Assembly (NCBI GenBank): GCA_019009955.1
Contig: CM032228.1
Location: 180,638,001 to 180,702,000 of the forward strand
Length of the DNA stretch: 64,000 nucleotides
Direction: 5' to 3'
DNA from: Riptortus pedestris
Taxonomy: Eukaryota > Arthropoda > Insecta > Hemiptera > Alydidae
Part shown: positions 14,131 to 25,974 of the stretch, in pieces
How positions within the stretch are numbered: the stretch's first letter is position 1
How the letters are laid out: the number at the start of each line of letters is the position of its first letter
Position numbers and translations under genes: made by a program
The notes under the pieces: model-generated
Database searches by the model: none
Told to the model about the DNA's origin: nothing
The model's input: only the letters and a program-made list of their open reading frames with translations

Positions 14131-15148
14131 TACACGAATAAATAGATAGAAGCTGCCTTTGGAATATAATGAGAGAACTTGGGTCTCCAGGGCTCGCCAG
14201 ACAATGGGCTACCGCTATCAAGTTGCTTCAAGGGGGTATTATTGAGCCATTCGATGTTAAATCAGCACTGAGACAAAGTAATCGCTTGCCTGTTGAACTG
14301 TTGAGCCTAGTCAAGGTAGTATGGGCAGCATCCAAGTAGAAAGGCTACTGAGGCTACTCGAGGAAGTAAGGGGGTCTACAGTATATTGTTGCCCCCTAAA
14401 TCAGCTGCAACATAGGTAGGATATTTGAGGAACCGAGAATTACATTTCAGTTAGCCATAACATATGCCTAGAAAACAAATTGAGAGTAGGGGGCCTATTT
14501 TCCTTAAAAGTATAAAATCTCAAATGCGTCTGAGCTAGAAGGACCTCCATCAACGGATTTCGGTTGCTAATGGGGGTGTTGATCATCAATGTCTGTCAAC
14601 CAGACGAAGAAATAAATAAAATTTATTGGGGTTCAAAAAAAAATATAATGCATTTAGAATTTGCCATAATTTCTAAAAATAAGATGTGATGAATTTAAAT
14701 AGTAGGAAAAAAAGCAGTCCATTCTCCCATTTGATGATGAAGTTGTAAGAACTCCGTAATCAGTACAACTGTGTGCCAACTTTCAGTTACTATCTCGTTT
14801 ATCTGTAAATATTTTGACTATTTTTTAATATATATATATATATATATAGCATAGATGAATATATGAAACTTTAGGTTGAAAATTAACTTACACTTTTTGC
14901 TACTAAGTCTAATTAAGATGTTATCTATAGGTTACATCCTTTTCGAGCTAGGTCACATAAGACTTCATAGAGAAATCTGAATCTAGAATACGAATTGAAG
15001 TTAACATTGTTCATTATCACTATGTTAGAGCAACGCTTTAAACATAGATAACCTCAGTAATAAAATTCGATCGCAAAATGTTATTATATATTTAGGATGT
15101 TTTAACAGATGGTACGGTAAATATAAACATTATAATATCAAAAAATAT
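14128..15148. other. Unassigned, partly GC-richer DNA downstream of the Hsp40 gene
   Basis: The part at about 14170-14630 is visibly GC-richer than its surroundings. I translated its more GC-rich part and found no recognisable product. It may be an old transposon fragment. Confidence 0.35.
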
Positions 15149-15154
15149 TTTATT
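15149..15154 (-). promoter_or_regulatory. Poly(A) signal of the Hsp40 gene
   Basis: On the minus strand this reads AATAAA, about 45 nt downstream of the TAA stop at 15199-15201. The distance suits cleavage and polyadenylation of a short 3' UTR. Confidence 0.55.
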
Positions 15155-15198
15155 TAAAAGTTAAATATGATCCCTAGTATTACTTGACGAAAATATTT

Positions 15199-16215
15199 TT
15201 AGTTAGGCAAGAGATCTTGTAATATGTCTTTCTGATTTTTTGACAGCCGTTCAGGAAATGAAATATCAAAGTTTACAATGAGATCACCATAACGTGCTGG
15301 ATCCTTTGGAAATGGCAATCCTCGATTACTAATCCTCTTCGTCGTTTGTGGGGTTATGACTTCATTCACATTCAATTCAACGCTCTCCCTAGTCAGAGTA
15401 GGAACAATTAAAGCAGTCCCTAGGAGAGCCTTCTTCAGTGAGATTTTTGCCGTGTATATAATGTTACTGTTATCGCGTTTGAAAATTGCATGTGGCTTGT
15501 CACGAATTACAAATATCACATCTGCTGGTGTCCTGTGAAGACTCTGATCACCTTCTTGTGGAAAAGTGATTTTAGTGCCAGCTTTCCAGCCAGGCTTGAC
15601 ATTTATAGTGAGTATCTTGTCTTCGATCCTAGACAATCCATCTGGCTGTAGTACTTTACGAGATATCTTCATCTTCTTTTTCGCGCCTCGCAAAACCTCT
15701 TCCAACGTGACTGGTAAATCGAACTCCAAAGGCGGGTCTTGCTCAGCCTCTATTCTTGAAGGATTGCCACCTGTGTAAATTCTGTGGCCAGTAAATTGGC
15801 CAGCGGGACCAGAAGTCCGAATTTCCGTGAAGCTCAAGTCATCGTCATCAAAAAAACCAGCAAAAGGATCCGAACTTCCACCAAACTCGAAGAACGAAGC
15901 AAAAGGATTTGATGTACCAAAGAACTGTGCAAATGTAGCTCTTGGATCGCCATGGAATGTGTAAGTGGCGTTACCTCCAGGAACTCCTGCAGCGCCTTTG
16001 AGTCCTTCTTCGCCATACTGATCGTATATGCCTCTTTTCTTTTGGTCACTCAGGACTTCATATGCTTCAGCTACTTCCTTAAACTTTTCTTCTGCGCCGG
16101 GGGATTTATTTTTGTCAGGGTGATACCTTAATGCCAATTGCCGGTACGCCTTTTTGATTTCTTCGGTAGAAGCTCCTTTTTTAAGTCCAAGAACTCTATA
16201 ATAATCTTTACCCAT
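15199..16215 (-). CDS. DnaJ homolog subfamily B (DNAJB1/DNAJB4-like), type II Hsp40 co-chaperone
   Basis: The predicted protein has 338 residues. An N-terminal J domain (about residues 1-70, with the HPD motif at 32-34) stimulates Hsp70 ATPase. A Gly/Phe-rich linker follows (about 75-155, with repeated NPFASFF/DPFAGFF-like blocks). Two C-terminal substrate-binding beta domains follow (about 160-245 and 246-322), then a short C-terminal helix. There is no CxxCxGxG zinc finger, so it is type II, and the length is close to human DNAJB1 (340). It should act in cytosol and nucleus, delivering unfolded clients to Hsp70. I chose the start at 16215 because MGKDYY is the conserved family N-terminus; an in-frame ATG at 16284 would add 23 atypical residues. 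The frame is intact and uninterrupted by introns. A TTTATA (TATAAA on the minus strand) lies at 16426-16431. It could be a naturally intronless gene or a functional retrocopy. Confidence 0.95.
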   Translation of the reverse strand: MGKDYYRVLGLKKGASTEEIKKAYRQLALRYHPDKNKSPGAEEKFKEVAEAYEVLSDQKKRGIYDQYGEEGLKGAAGVPGGNATYTFHGDPRATFAQFFGTSNPFASFFEFGGSSDPFAGFFDDDDLSFTEIRTSGPAGQFTGHRIYTGGNPSRIEAEQDPPLEFDLPVTLEEVLRGAKKKMKISRKVLQPDGLSRIEDKILTINVKPGWKAGTKITFPQEGDQSLHRTPADVIFVIRDKPHAIFKRDNSNIIYTAKISLKKALLGTALIVPTLTRESVELNVNEVITPQTTKRISNRGLPFPKDPARYGDLIVNFDISFPERLSKNQKDILQDLLPN

Positions 16216-16830
16216 ACTTATGACAAAGCTTCGAAAAGTAATTGTTTGATTTTCAAATGGAAGGTAAATATTCACACCGCACAAGTTTTCATTAGCTGAA
16301 CTGCAGTAACTCTAATTAATAATAAAAATTTTTAAAATTATCATATGATTTGTTTTCCTTCCTTTACCTTTCGAAATTGACATTGTGTAATTATTATAAC
16401 CCTATTTCTAGCAAACATACTTTCCTTTATAAATTCCCAATCGAATAAGTAATACCAAAAATTTTCAACAATAAATAAACATTTTAAAAATTAACCCGAA
16501 TACAAAATGTTCCGAATACTAAATAGGAGGAACATTCACTTTTCAACCCATATGTATTTGGTGGGACATATGTTATGCAGTTCAGAGATAACCAACTTAG
16601 AACAGAAGAGCTAGCAGTCCCCCATTTAACATAAGATCCTAAACGATTATCTGTGACAATGCTAAGACATTATCTACATTTATTATTTATACACCTTATA
16701 TTACCAAGATAAAGATATCACACAGCATGTTTTTTAGTTTTATTATTTCCAATAATGTTCATACAGAACATGTTTACCCAAACATGAATGAAATTTGAAG
16801 AACTGACACTTGCTGCTTTAATTGCTGTTG
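16216..16830. promoter_or_regulatory. Upstream region of the Hsp40 gene
   Basis: This is the AT-rich 5' flank of the minus-strand Hsp40 gene. A TATAAA on the minus strand at 16426-16431 is about 215 bp upstream of the chosen ATG. I did not find a convincing array of heat-shock elements (alternating GAA/TTC). The promoter assignment rests on position only. Confidence 0.3.
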
Positions 16831-17066
16831 TTATTTATTAACGTTTACTTTTTTCTATTGACGCTAATTGTGACAGGTTATCTACAGGCTACCACTCTTT
16901 TCTAACCACATTCTGACTAAGGATTTTATTTAATGAGTTTTGACACCATATTCCTATTTCACAGGTAGGAATGGAACCAACGACTATACGTTTACCAAGG
17001 GAGATTCAGACCAACAACACTAATGTGGAGATTTAGCCTTAACTCACATGGCTAACCTGAGCCTCC
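16831..17066 (-). mobile_element. tRNA-Leu-derived SINE copy (diverged)
   Basis: On the minus strand it starts with GAGGCTCAGGTTAGCCATGT, the tRNA-like head. The body follows (CTCATTAAATAAAATCCTTA, then GGTTACC-type and TAACCTGTC-like blocks) and it ends with the AACGTTAATAAATAA tail. The best copy in the window is at 60278-60494. Confidence 0.8.
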
Positions 17067-17149
17067 TGTTTTAATTAAATATTACTCAAATATACAAAAG
17101 GTCAAATCAATCCGTTAGCCCAACGTTAATACCAAAAAAAAAACAGTAA

Positions 17150-18120
17150 CAATGCATACCTGCACACTCGTCACATATTCTTTTAAAACACAGGTAATAT
17201 GTTGCCCAACACGCAAGCCATCTTTAGGATCTACTTGCAATTAGTTGTTCCTGGAGAGCCATTACATGCCCTTCGTTTTCTGAAAATAGCTGTCCAGAAG
17301 TTAGCCATACTACAGACGTTTTCATGTATATTTCCTTCTCTAACAACAGACTAAAATAACGGCCGTGGAGCAATTTGTTCTGCAATTCTGTAACCGGACC
17401 GTTATTCAATTTCATTTATAAGGATAAATATCCTCTAGCTAATTTAATAATTTCCATGAAGTACAATTTCTAATGTAGTTCCAAAGATTATTTTCTTGAG
17501 GACGACATAAATTTTTGTTATTAATGAGACGACCTCGGTGATCTCGTGCTTTTGTCATTTCAGTACTTCCCAGCCTGTCCATTTCATCTAAAGAGGTGTT
17601 TGACCAAATAATTACCCCAAAATTATAGAGTAATGATGGGATAGCCCACATATTTATAGCTTTTATTTTAAATTTAGCCCTTAAATAACTGTTTAGTATA
17701 AGTCACAATCGTTTTGTAAATATAATTTTTAGTTTCCCTTTTAATTCCTTATGGGTTATTTTTAAATGCATTTCTAAATATTTATGTTACTGATTCCTCA
17801 AGTTGATGAATATAGCAAATTCATAACTTGTTTCGGGCAATAACATATTTTCAGTAGACTCTGGTCGTCCTTTAGTAATATGGAAAACAGTGCATTTTCC
17901 AAAGCCAAAAAACAAAATGATATCGGTATTGAAATATAATATAATACAATGCTAATCATAACCTGTAGTTGAGATGGACTCGTTGCATATAGCTTTAGGT
18001 CGTCCATATACAAGCCATGGCTTATCCTGGTTTTTTTCACTATTGATGGTTATATAATAACCGCGCTTGCTTTTCCGAAGAAGTTGACTCTTGGATTAAT
18101 GGCAAGGGAGAACCATAAAG
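17150..18120 (-). pseudogene. Decayed non-LTR retrotransposon (reverse transcriptase C-terminal half)
   Basis: Translation of the minus strand gives an RT palm segment (LWFSLAINP, then HGLYMDDLKLYA with the catalytic YxDD at 17999-18010). A FGFGKC-type block follows, then KAINMWAIPSLLYNFGVI and WSNTSLDEMDR, then WLTSGQLFSENEGHVMALQE. These blocks occur in this order in R2/R4-type LINE polyproteins as I know them; the clade is a guess. In-frame stops and frameshifts break it throughout, and both the N-terminal half and the nuclease region are missing or unreadable. A possible cysteine pair near 17180 may be a zinc-knuckle remnant. Confidence 0.75.
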
Positions 18121-18731
18121 AACTCAGGCTATCGTCTTGATATATTTCTATCGTAATTCGAAAGCTTTCAATTTATTAATCTCTTTTTACCTTTACCAAA
18201 TCAGAGGAATGTTTCCTAAGTAGTCATTAATCCAGAAAGGAACTCATTTAAAACAGAATCTATGTTATATATGTTTAATACTATTATTAATAATATAATT
18301 ATTATTATTATTATTATTAGTAAGACTTTTATTACTATTCTAGTCAAAGCAAAGCAGTTCCAAAATACCCCACCAAATAGTACATTTACCGACTTTTTCC
18401 CATTTGTTTTCTAAAAGGTATAAGAAGTAGATCTTGAATTTAAAATCACCAGTTTGATTGTCTAATAAGTGATTATTATAATCAGCTTTGAGGAATGAAG
18501 ATTGTATATTTGAGTAATTTTAATCAAATCAGCAAGTCCATTTCCTATAAAAAAAGTTTTGAGTAAATATATTGTTTATTGTCTTGGGAGGTAGTTATAC
18601 ATGAAATGCTAATTAGGCAGCCCTTCGGTTGAAGGATTGATTGTCCTCTTTCAATAAAATTGAAAATTGGTTTACTTCAGTAACAGTTTAAGGAAGTTCA
18701 AAACTACAAATTGAAGCACAATCAAATACAA

Positions 18732-18794
<63 letters not shown>

Positions 18795-19699
18795 TACAGA
18801 TTCATATAAATATATACGCAGCTCGTTCGAAATAGAACAATATTACCTCATGTTTATAAAGCCATTCTTCATCTTCAGCTTCTCGGGAGAAGACCTAGAA
18901 CAAACAAACAGTTTCAATGAAATAAATCTTTATTGTATCTAAATAATATTTAGAGATGCATTAAGTGTTATGTTATTCAGTAAAATTTCACTTAAGGGAA
19001 TTCACCTTTTCCAGATTAGATTCAGGATGCCCTAACGGTCACAATTTTTATTTGATTTTTACCAAACTCGATATTAAAGCATTTAATGTAAACAGTGCAT
19101 TTAATTTTACCTGGGAATGAAATGTTTAGACGGTCCAAGTGCTTAAAGTAAAAACTGCATTAGTAGAAGTGAGAGTTTCAAAGGGCTGATTACTAAGAAA
19201 TGGCAAATATTCGAGTTAGAGGAATGTGAATAAAAGAAAAAAAGTGTAAAATCAAAATTTCAACAAGATTAGAAGTATACCATTATTCGATCAGACTTGG
19301 AATAACATAAATATATCTAATTTTTCAACTTACATCTGTCTGAACCCCCCACCTCTCCCTTCATCCTCTGACGAAAACAGTACATGAAGCTTAAGGTTGA
19401 AATGATTAAAATTAAAATAAAAAAATGAAGGCGCATTGAAATGATACGTTGGCTTCTTTCAAACGTGAAATGAGTAAATGTGGGGTGAGGGTTTACATAA
19501 GGCTGAAAATTTAAATATGTGTAAAGCCTAAAATATAATGTTTGGAATAAATTAATTTAAGATTTCTGTGTGTTTGTGTGTGTCCGCGCCAATTATTCCT
19601 ATAAATGAAAATTAATAATTTTCGGAAACCAAAGTTATTGTGAATCTGAGATTTCTCTTTTAAACTCACTTCGGAGTCATTTACGGGCTTTATATGACG

Positions 19700-19705
<6 letters not shown>
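18121..19705. other. AT-rich DNA with microsatellite and diverged family A scraps
   Basis: It contains a (TC)n then (TA)n tract at 18733-18786. A weak family A interior match runs from about 19025 (ACCAAACTCGATATT) to about 19230. No gene is supported. Confidence 0.4.

Positions 19706-19780
<75 letters not shown>
19706..19780. repeat. Compound (TA)n(TG)n microsatellite
   Basis: About 37 bp of TA is followed by about 38 bp of TG. Confidence 0.9.
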
Positions 19781-19782
<2 letters not shown>

Positions 19783-20025
19783 TGTGCTAGTGTCCGCGCG
19801 CGAGCTAGTGTGTGTGAGTAAGTGAGTGGGAGTATATGCTAGAGCCTAATTTGGTTTTGTCAGTTTCACTGTGAAATTATTTATGATTTGAAAGAATTTT
19901 TTTAGAATTTTGACTCCCGAAAACTAATTTAAACTATCTTTAAAAATAAAATAAATATAACTGATTCACGTTTTAACTATCATAATTTAGTAATTCAATT
20001 AAAGGGTTAGAACCGCCAGTATAAA

Positions 20026-20420
20026 TGATACTGTTGTCAGACCTTCGTCACTGGCTGATAGTCGAGTACAGCTGGCAAGCGCTTTCGATGCGATGGCAAC
20101 ATCTTCAAGCCCGTCAAAAAGTTGTACTGTGTTAGATGTCTGTTGGTCAGTAGGTTTTATGCGTCTGGTCACCGTATTAGTTAGTTTACGTGTAGTTGTT
20201 TGCGTTTTAGTCCAAGTCTATTTACGTACCTCAGATCTGTCAATCGAAGGGTCCTAGCTAGTGTCCAGGTTCGCATGACAGATCTGAGGTAAGTAAACAG
20301 TCTTGGACTATAACGTAAACAACCCACCACACGAAAACAATTTAACTGGACACTTGCCAGCTGTACTCGACCATCAGCCAGTGACGACGGTCTCCACCGA
20401 CAGGTATGACAACAGTATCA
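20026..20420. mobile_element. Foldback element / MITE-like family C
   Basis: The outer arms TGATACTGTTGTCA (20026-20039) and TGACAACAGTATCA (20407-20420) are perfect inverted repeats. Inside them a 34-bp pair (20046-20079 and 20353-20386) has one mismatch. A third inner pair, ACCTCAGATCTGTCA (20228-20242 and 20276-20290), is perfect. The whole ~395 bp can therefore fold into one long hairpin. There is no coding capacity. A related fragment lies at 12165-12315. Confidence 0.8.
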
Positions 20421-20654
20421 TAATTTAATTAAACTTCCTTTAGGCTTTCATATTGGACTATTTGAATATAAGTATATAGTATATAGTATTCATATTTCAC
20501 CTGATTTTCCTTGAGGGTAAATTTGATAAAATATATTATAGATATATATTCTTTGTTATATGTTGGATCAAAATATTTTATTAGAAGCAATCTTGTCTAA
20601 TGTTACAGACTTATTTTTATTACTTAGTTTTCTGTCTTTAATTAACTTCATTCA

Positions 20655-20735
20655 GCTTGGCACTGCAGCATGTGGGAAATCTGCTTAGCTTACACTGCAC
20701 TTGCGTGGCCAACTTCTTAACAAAAAGTATTTTGC
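20655..20735 (+). repeat. Family A 3' end fragment
   Basis: It contains CATGTGGGAAATCTGCTTAG followed by a degraded terminal hairpin segment and CTTCTTAAC. This is the right terminus of family A only. Confidence 0.55.
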
Positions 20736-20900
20736 AGGCTTGGAGTACTGGTGACACATAATCGCTAAAATTGGTTTACCTTTTAAGTGCCTACTTTTTC
20801 TCTAGTTTTTAAATGATATTCGTGGACCCTAACAAGATGCTATTCAAAACACTAACCAGATATAAATATGTTTTTTGTATGTATGTATGTATATATATAT

Positions 20901-22620
20901 ACTAGCTCAGATACCCGGCTTCGCCCGGGAATTGATTTGAGGCTGAATGGTGATGGTATTTTTTTGGCATGGCTTTAATTTGCACAATATTTTGACATTT
21001 ACCCATCCCAGTGTTTAGGGTTAATACCCATTGTTGGCATTTGTTAATAATAAAATTAATTTTTGATGTATGTCTTCACTGTCCTCCAAATTGTCATATT
21101 TCCCGTCTCCTGTGCATTATGCATAGATTTCAGTTATTAAGGACAAAATATTAACAAAGAATTGAATTAATTTTTCCAGGTGAGGTACCTCATAGTTCAA
21201 ATTGGAATGAATTGTTGAGCATATCAATATTTCTACGCAAATTACTTGCTCCACACATTGTTCCTGGAGAAATGTATAAAAAACAAAAAGTTAATCTAAA
21301 TAACAAAGTAAACAACTTTTGTTATGTGCATGTTTGTCGAAAAACATATAGACAATGAAATATCTCAAATTTTTATTTCAGGCCTCCCTTATAACCCCCA
21401 CTCCCGTTCTAACCTAAAAATTTTAATATAGCTTATAATCATGGAAGAATTAATGCTAATTGACATACCGAGTTTTTTTAGTTCGGTTTAATCGTTAGCG
21501 CCCAATGAAATAGTTGACTCCCGCTTTAGTTTATAGTGTATATCTCGTTTACACTTTGTTAAAAGATAAAAATGAATATGACAAAAGTTACTCTAAATAA
21601 CAAAATAAACAACTTCTGTTATGTTCGTATTTGCCGAAAAACGAATAGAAAACGAAATACTGCTATTTTTAAATTTAGGCACCCCCTACAACCCCCACTC
21701 CTGCCCGTCCCTAGAAATGATGGTATGGCATGTTATAATGAAGGCGTTAGTCCTAATACACGTACCGAGTTTTATTTATTTCGGTTGAGTCTTTTATGCC
21801 AAATAAAATTGTTGACTCCCGCTATAATTTATAGCGTATAACGCCTTTATACTTCGGTATACGACGATAGTGTATATAAAAAAATTTTTTCTCTAAATAA
21901 CAAAATAAACAACTTTTGTTATGTGCATATTTGCCGAAAATGCAATAGGAAACGAAATACCACTATTATTAATTTCAGGCCTTCCTTATAACCCCCACTC
22001 CTGCCCGTCCCTAGAAATGTTAGAATGGCTTATTGTAAGGAAGGCGTTGTGCTAATTCACATACCGAGTTTGGTTTAGTTCGGTTGAGTCTTTTGTGCCA
22101 AATAAAATTGTGGACTCCCACTATAGTTTTTAGCGTATAACTCATTTATACTTCCGTATACGGCAAAAGTGCATATAACAAAAGATACTCTAAATTACAA
22201 AATAAACAACCTTTGTTATGGGCATATTTGCTGAATAAGCAATAGGAAACGAAATATCGCTATTTTTAATTTCAGGCCTCCCATATAACCCCCACTCCCC
22301 CCCGTTCCTAGAAATGTTAGTATGGCTTATTATAAGGAAGGCGTTAATACTAATTCACATACCGAGTTTGGTTTAGTTCGGTTGAGTCTTTTGTGCCTAA
22401 TAAATTGTTGACTCCCGCTATAGTTTTTAGCGTATAACTCGTTCATAGGAAACGAAATATCGCTATTTTTAATTTCAGGCCTCCCTTATAACCCCCACTC
22501 TTGTTTGTCTTAGAGAATATTAATATAGCCTAAAGTCTAAGTTGGGCTAGTAGTACATATATATTGTTAGTTCATTATACATTACTTATTAATTTAGTAA
22601 AAAACAAAAACTTCGTTCAT
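20901..22620 (+). repeat. Family B repeat with ~299-bp tandem units
   Basis: It starts ACTAGCTCAGATACCCGG directly after a TATATATA run, with a short CCCGG...CCGGG hairpin at 20914-20929. The body has at least three full tandem units plus partial ones. The block CAAAATAAACAACTTTTGTT (with small changes) recurs at about 21302, 21601, 21901 and 22199, a period of about 299 bp. Each unit also carries an AACCCCCACTC block and a TTTAGTTCGGTTGAGTCTTT block. The last unit at about 22440 is truncated. No conserved long frame runs through the units; short frames such as 21572-21841 are incidental. Confidence 0.85.
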
Positions 22621-23321
22621 GTGTATGGTCGTCTATAGCATCTTATCACGGTAACGGGAAATGTAATATGTAAACAGAAACATTTTAAGATACATGGCCT
22701 AAACTGTAAGCAAAGACCTTTGTTTACAGATTAAGCCATGTGTCAAGTAGTTTTAACACCTACTCTACTTCAATGGATTCAGGCAGTTTCATGCATTCCA
22801 CCATATGACCGAACTGGAATTTATAGATTTGGTTGACTGCTTTTAACGATTTTTAAAATAACAGTTTCAAGTATATAATAATTAATAATAATAAAAATAA
22901 TACAATATCAGAAATACAACACTGTTCCAGTCATCTTTTCACATAATTGTTATCAAGTATACTGTTTATTTCGGTATTTACTGCACTATTTTAATATAAG
23001 ATTTGGAACGCGTCTTAACTTCTAATATTGATCAATGGAATGGTTTTTTTGCATTAAACATTGTGGAGAGATAATCAGTAGCAGATTATCCTAACCAACA
23101 AACATTTATTAATATTTTACCAGCACCACCTTGAAGAAAATTTCGAATAAAAACCCGGAAGGAATTGATATTTTGTTTTTAGATTTTAAAAAAGCTTCGT
23201 ACATTTAAACGTATTGTACATAAGAATATGAAACATTTATAGGGCACGATATTCTATGATATAACTCAGCTCTTCATGGTTCATTGGTTACGAAAGATGA
23301 AATTAATAAATTTAAATTAGT
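22621..23321. other. AT-rich DNA, no supported gene
   Basis: No recognisable features beyond AT-rich sequence. Confidence 0.4.
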
Positions 23322-23523
23322 ATTTATTAACGTCCACTTTTTACTAATTGGGACGGGTTATCTACAGTGTACCACCCTTTTCTAGCCAGGGTGGTATTAA
23401 GGATTTTATTTAATGAATTCCGTCACTAAATAAATTCCTCTGCCCAGTCAGGAATGGAACTCGCCACTCTAGGTTTACCATATTAGATTAACGCTTTAAC
23501 TCACGTGGCTAACCTGAGCCCCC
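23322..23523 (-). mobile_element. tRNA-Leu-derived SINE copy 1 of an adjacent pair
   Basis: The minus strand reads GGGGGCTCAGGTTAGCCACG, then TTAAAGCGTTAATC, then a B-box region changed to GAGTTCCATTCC. The body and an AACGTTAATAAATAC-type tail follow. It is nearly full-length and moderately diverged. Confidence 0.85.
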
Positions 23524-23570
23524 ACGAAAGGTAAGATATGGATGGTGTGTTAATATATCACTTATTTGCT

Positions 23571-23782
23571 ATTTATTGACGCCCACTTTATGCTACTCTG
23601 GCTAATTAGGGTTATCTACAGGTTGCGACTTTTTTCTAGCCATTGTGGGGCTAAAGGTTTAGTTTAATGAGTTCGTCACTAAATGAATTCTTATTGCCCA
23701 GGCAGGAATCAAACCCACCACTCTAGGTTTACCAAGTGAGGTTAACACAAACATCTTAACTCACATGACTACCCTAAGCCCC
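23571..23782 (-). mobile_element. tRNA-Leu-derived SINE copy 2 of an adjacent pair
   Basis: It has the same orientation as the copy at 23322 and is 47 bp away. The minus strand starts GGGGCTTAGGGTAGTCATGT, has B-box-like GGTTTGATTCC, and ends in GGGCGTCAATAAAT. The two copies differ at many positions, so they look like independent insertions, not a recent tandem duplication. Confidence 0.85.
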
Positions 23783-24284
23783 AAATCACTTATTTAACCA
23801 TGCCTCAATTAACACTTTTTCTCTTTTTTGCTATTAAAATGATTTCTTTACACGCACTTGTTACCCTAAATGGTGATTCTGAAGGGATTAAGGTGGTTTT
23901 TACTTCAGATTAACATTTCTCAACCATGGGGCATTTAGTAGCCACTCATATTCCTCTAAATGCTTCCTCGACAGGGTCAGAGATATGGCGTGCTTCTCGC
24001 CTCATTATATAAACTCATTATTGCCACCGAGAGTTCGTGTTGTAATGCTCTTGCAAGCCAGGCTCTTGCTCCAACAGCCAATAATGTTCCCATCAATGAG
24101 TCTGCTATGGTGTTTATCTGATCTTCTTTTGAATCTCCTAAAATATACTCTACTTTCGGTTTAGTTCAATATCCATTATCTAAAGAGGCCATCCACTTGG
24201 ATTCATAATTCCACATGAAAACAAAACAGAATTTCTTTTATGAGATGGAAAAGCCTCAAAATCTTTTTATCATCATAAGTAGTG

Positions 24285-24289
24285 TTCAA

Positions 24290-24327
<38 letters not shown>

Positions 24328-24475
24328 CTCTTAGCGGTCGCAATTTTTGTTTCTTTGCCAAACTCGATATTTAGAAGTTTTATTTTAAAAGAAAGATTAA
24401 GTTCGTTAATGGCTGACATCGGACCAATGGGAGGGAGTTTAGAAGGGGAGAATTTCGAAAAGCACATTATTTGAA
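24285..24475 (+). repeat. Family A interior fragment with (TA)n
   Basis: It reads GTTCAAAACTATATATA, then the (TA)n, then TTAGCGGTCGCAATTTTTGT and GCCAAACTCGATATTTAG. It continues through AAGATTAAGTTCGTTAA and ATCGGACCAATGGGAGGGAG, and stops at about 24475. Confidence 0.8.
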
Positions 24476-25810
24476 GTGATCAGATGTCGATCGTATGAGA
24501 TGCAGTCCATTCACATAGTTTGTTTTACATGTGGGAGGTAGAACTAACTATTGCAATAATAGGTGATGAGGCCCAACTAATCTGAAACTCATTTGGGTGA
24601 TTATGTTTTGAATTGTCGTGTAAGTGGGCACGTACCTAGTAGTTATTTACACTATCGAATTATTTGTCTTATACATTCGAAATGTGTAATACGACTAACA
24701 GAGAAGTTCTAAAATGATTAGTTATTTATTACTATAGCATCCGAGTAAAGGCAGTGATGAAAATATAGACAAAAAACGTAGGTTATAAATTTAACTAAAA
24801 TCTCCTCGTCTAAATTCACACTTCTATCACGTCATTGCAGCAAAAATAGAAGTGCATTAAATATTTGTTCATGCAACTTCGTTATTCTTAAAGTTCGAAA
24901 CAAAATGAGTATAAAACTACAAACGATAGAACTAATGAAACTATGGAAGAGAACAAAGAAAGCTCAAAAGTTTCATCCCTCTTACAGTTCTGCAACTGGA
25001 AGAATTTTCTCCAGGCTTCTTGCTTCACTAATTTTTGTGAAGTCTTATCAAGCCAACGAGCTACAACTGCATATCTTAATTAGGTTCCTTGGAAGGTAGG
25101 ACTTACAGGTCACATGAACAACTGCCAGGTGGATCAATAAAGAAGAGACAACAATCATTAACTAAATGGGTGGGAGAATAAAAGGTTTCAATAAAAACCA
25201 AATCTGCAAAATGTTATTCGTAAAATAATATGATCTGAATTAAATATACTCGCAAATGTGATGACACTGTAAATTGTAGGCTCTAATAATAGGCTGAAAT
25301 GGGTTAGAGGAGAAATACTATAACATTCTTGAAGGTATTCGGCTATTCACATTCAAATATTGGGACTTAGAACCTTTAGTCGAGCCGAGAGTGCTTTTAT
25401 ACAATGAAGGATTGAATGACTATTCCTACGTGGGGCTGGAAACTAGATTTCTATTTGAATACAACCCCTGATCTAATGTCCATCTTATACTATAGGCCTA
25501 AAAAAGGAAGAAAAATAGGCCTTTCTAAAGAAAGTTTCGAGTGATATTTATTATTTTGTCTAATGTTTAGAAAAAACTTTTCAACGCAATTTTAACTTTT
25601 AGCTATATAGTAATATTAAAAATATCGCTCTGATATTGACAATATTTATAAAATTCAGTAGTATTCATTTAATAAACAAACTCTTAGTCAAACATTAATA
25701 CAATAATGTGCTTCAATTTTTAGAAGCCATTTAGAAATCATAAATTTCTGAGAGTTATTCTTTCCAACTTATAAACCCATTTCGAAGTCAATTGCTGGTT
25801 TTATATGACG
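24476..25810. other. AT-rich DNA, no supported gene
   Basis: A 64-codon frame at 24905-25099 has no recognised motif. Nothing else was supported. Confidence 0.4.
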
Positions 25811-25811
25811 A

Positions 25812-25858
<47 letters not shown>
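25811..25858. repeat. Compound (AC)n(TA)n microsatellite
   Basis: AC repeats (about 25811-25837) run into TA repeats (about 25838-25858). Confidence 0.9.
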
Positions 25859-25869
<11 letters not shown>

Positions 25870-25974
25870 ATCTGTGAGTGTGTGTGTGAGTGGGTGATTG
25901 TACATATGGGCATGAATTCAAACAAAGTTATTTTCTCCCAATTGGCCTTTAAAAAATTCCATAACTCGGCGGCT

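Noticed and set aside
15356..16049. Additional frames on both strands within the Hsp40 gene
   Set aside because: They are shadows of the conserved DnaJ coding frame.
20901..22620. CRISPR-like regular array
   Set aside because: The period is about 299 bp with diverged units and no short repeat/unique spacer pattern; the window is eukaryotic.
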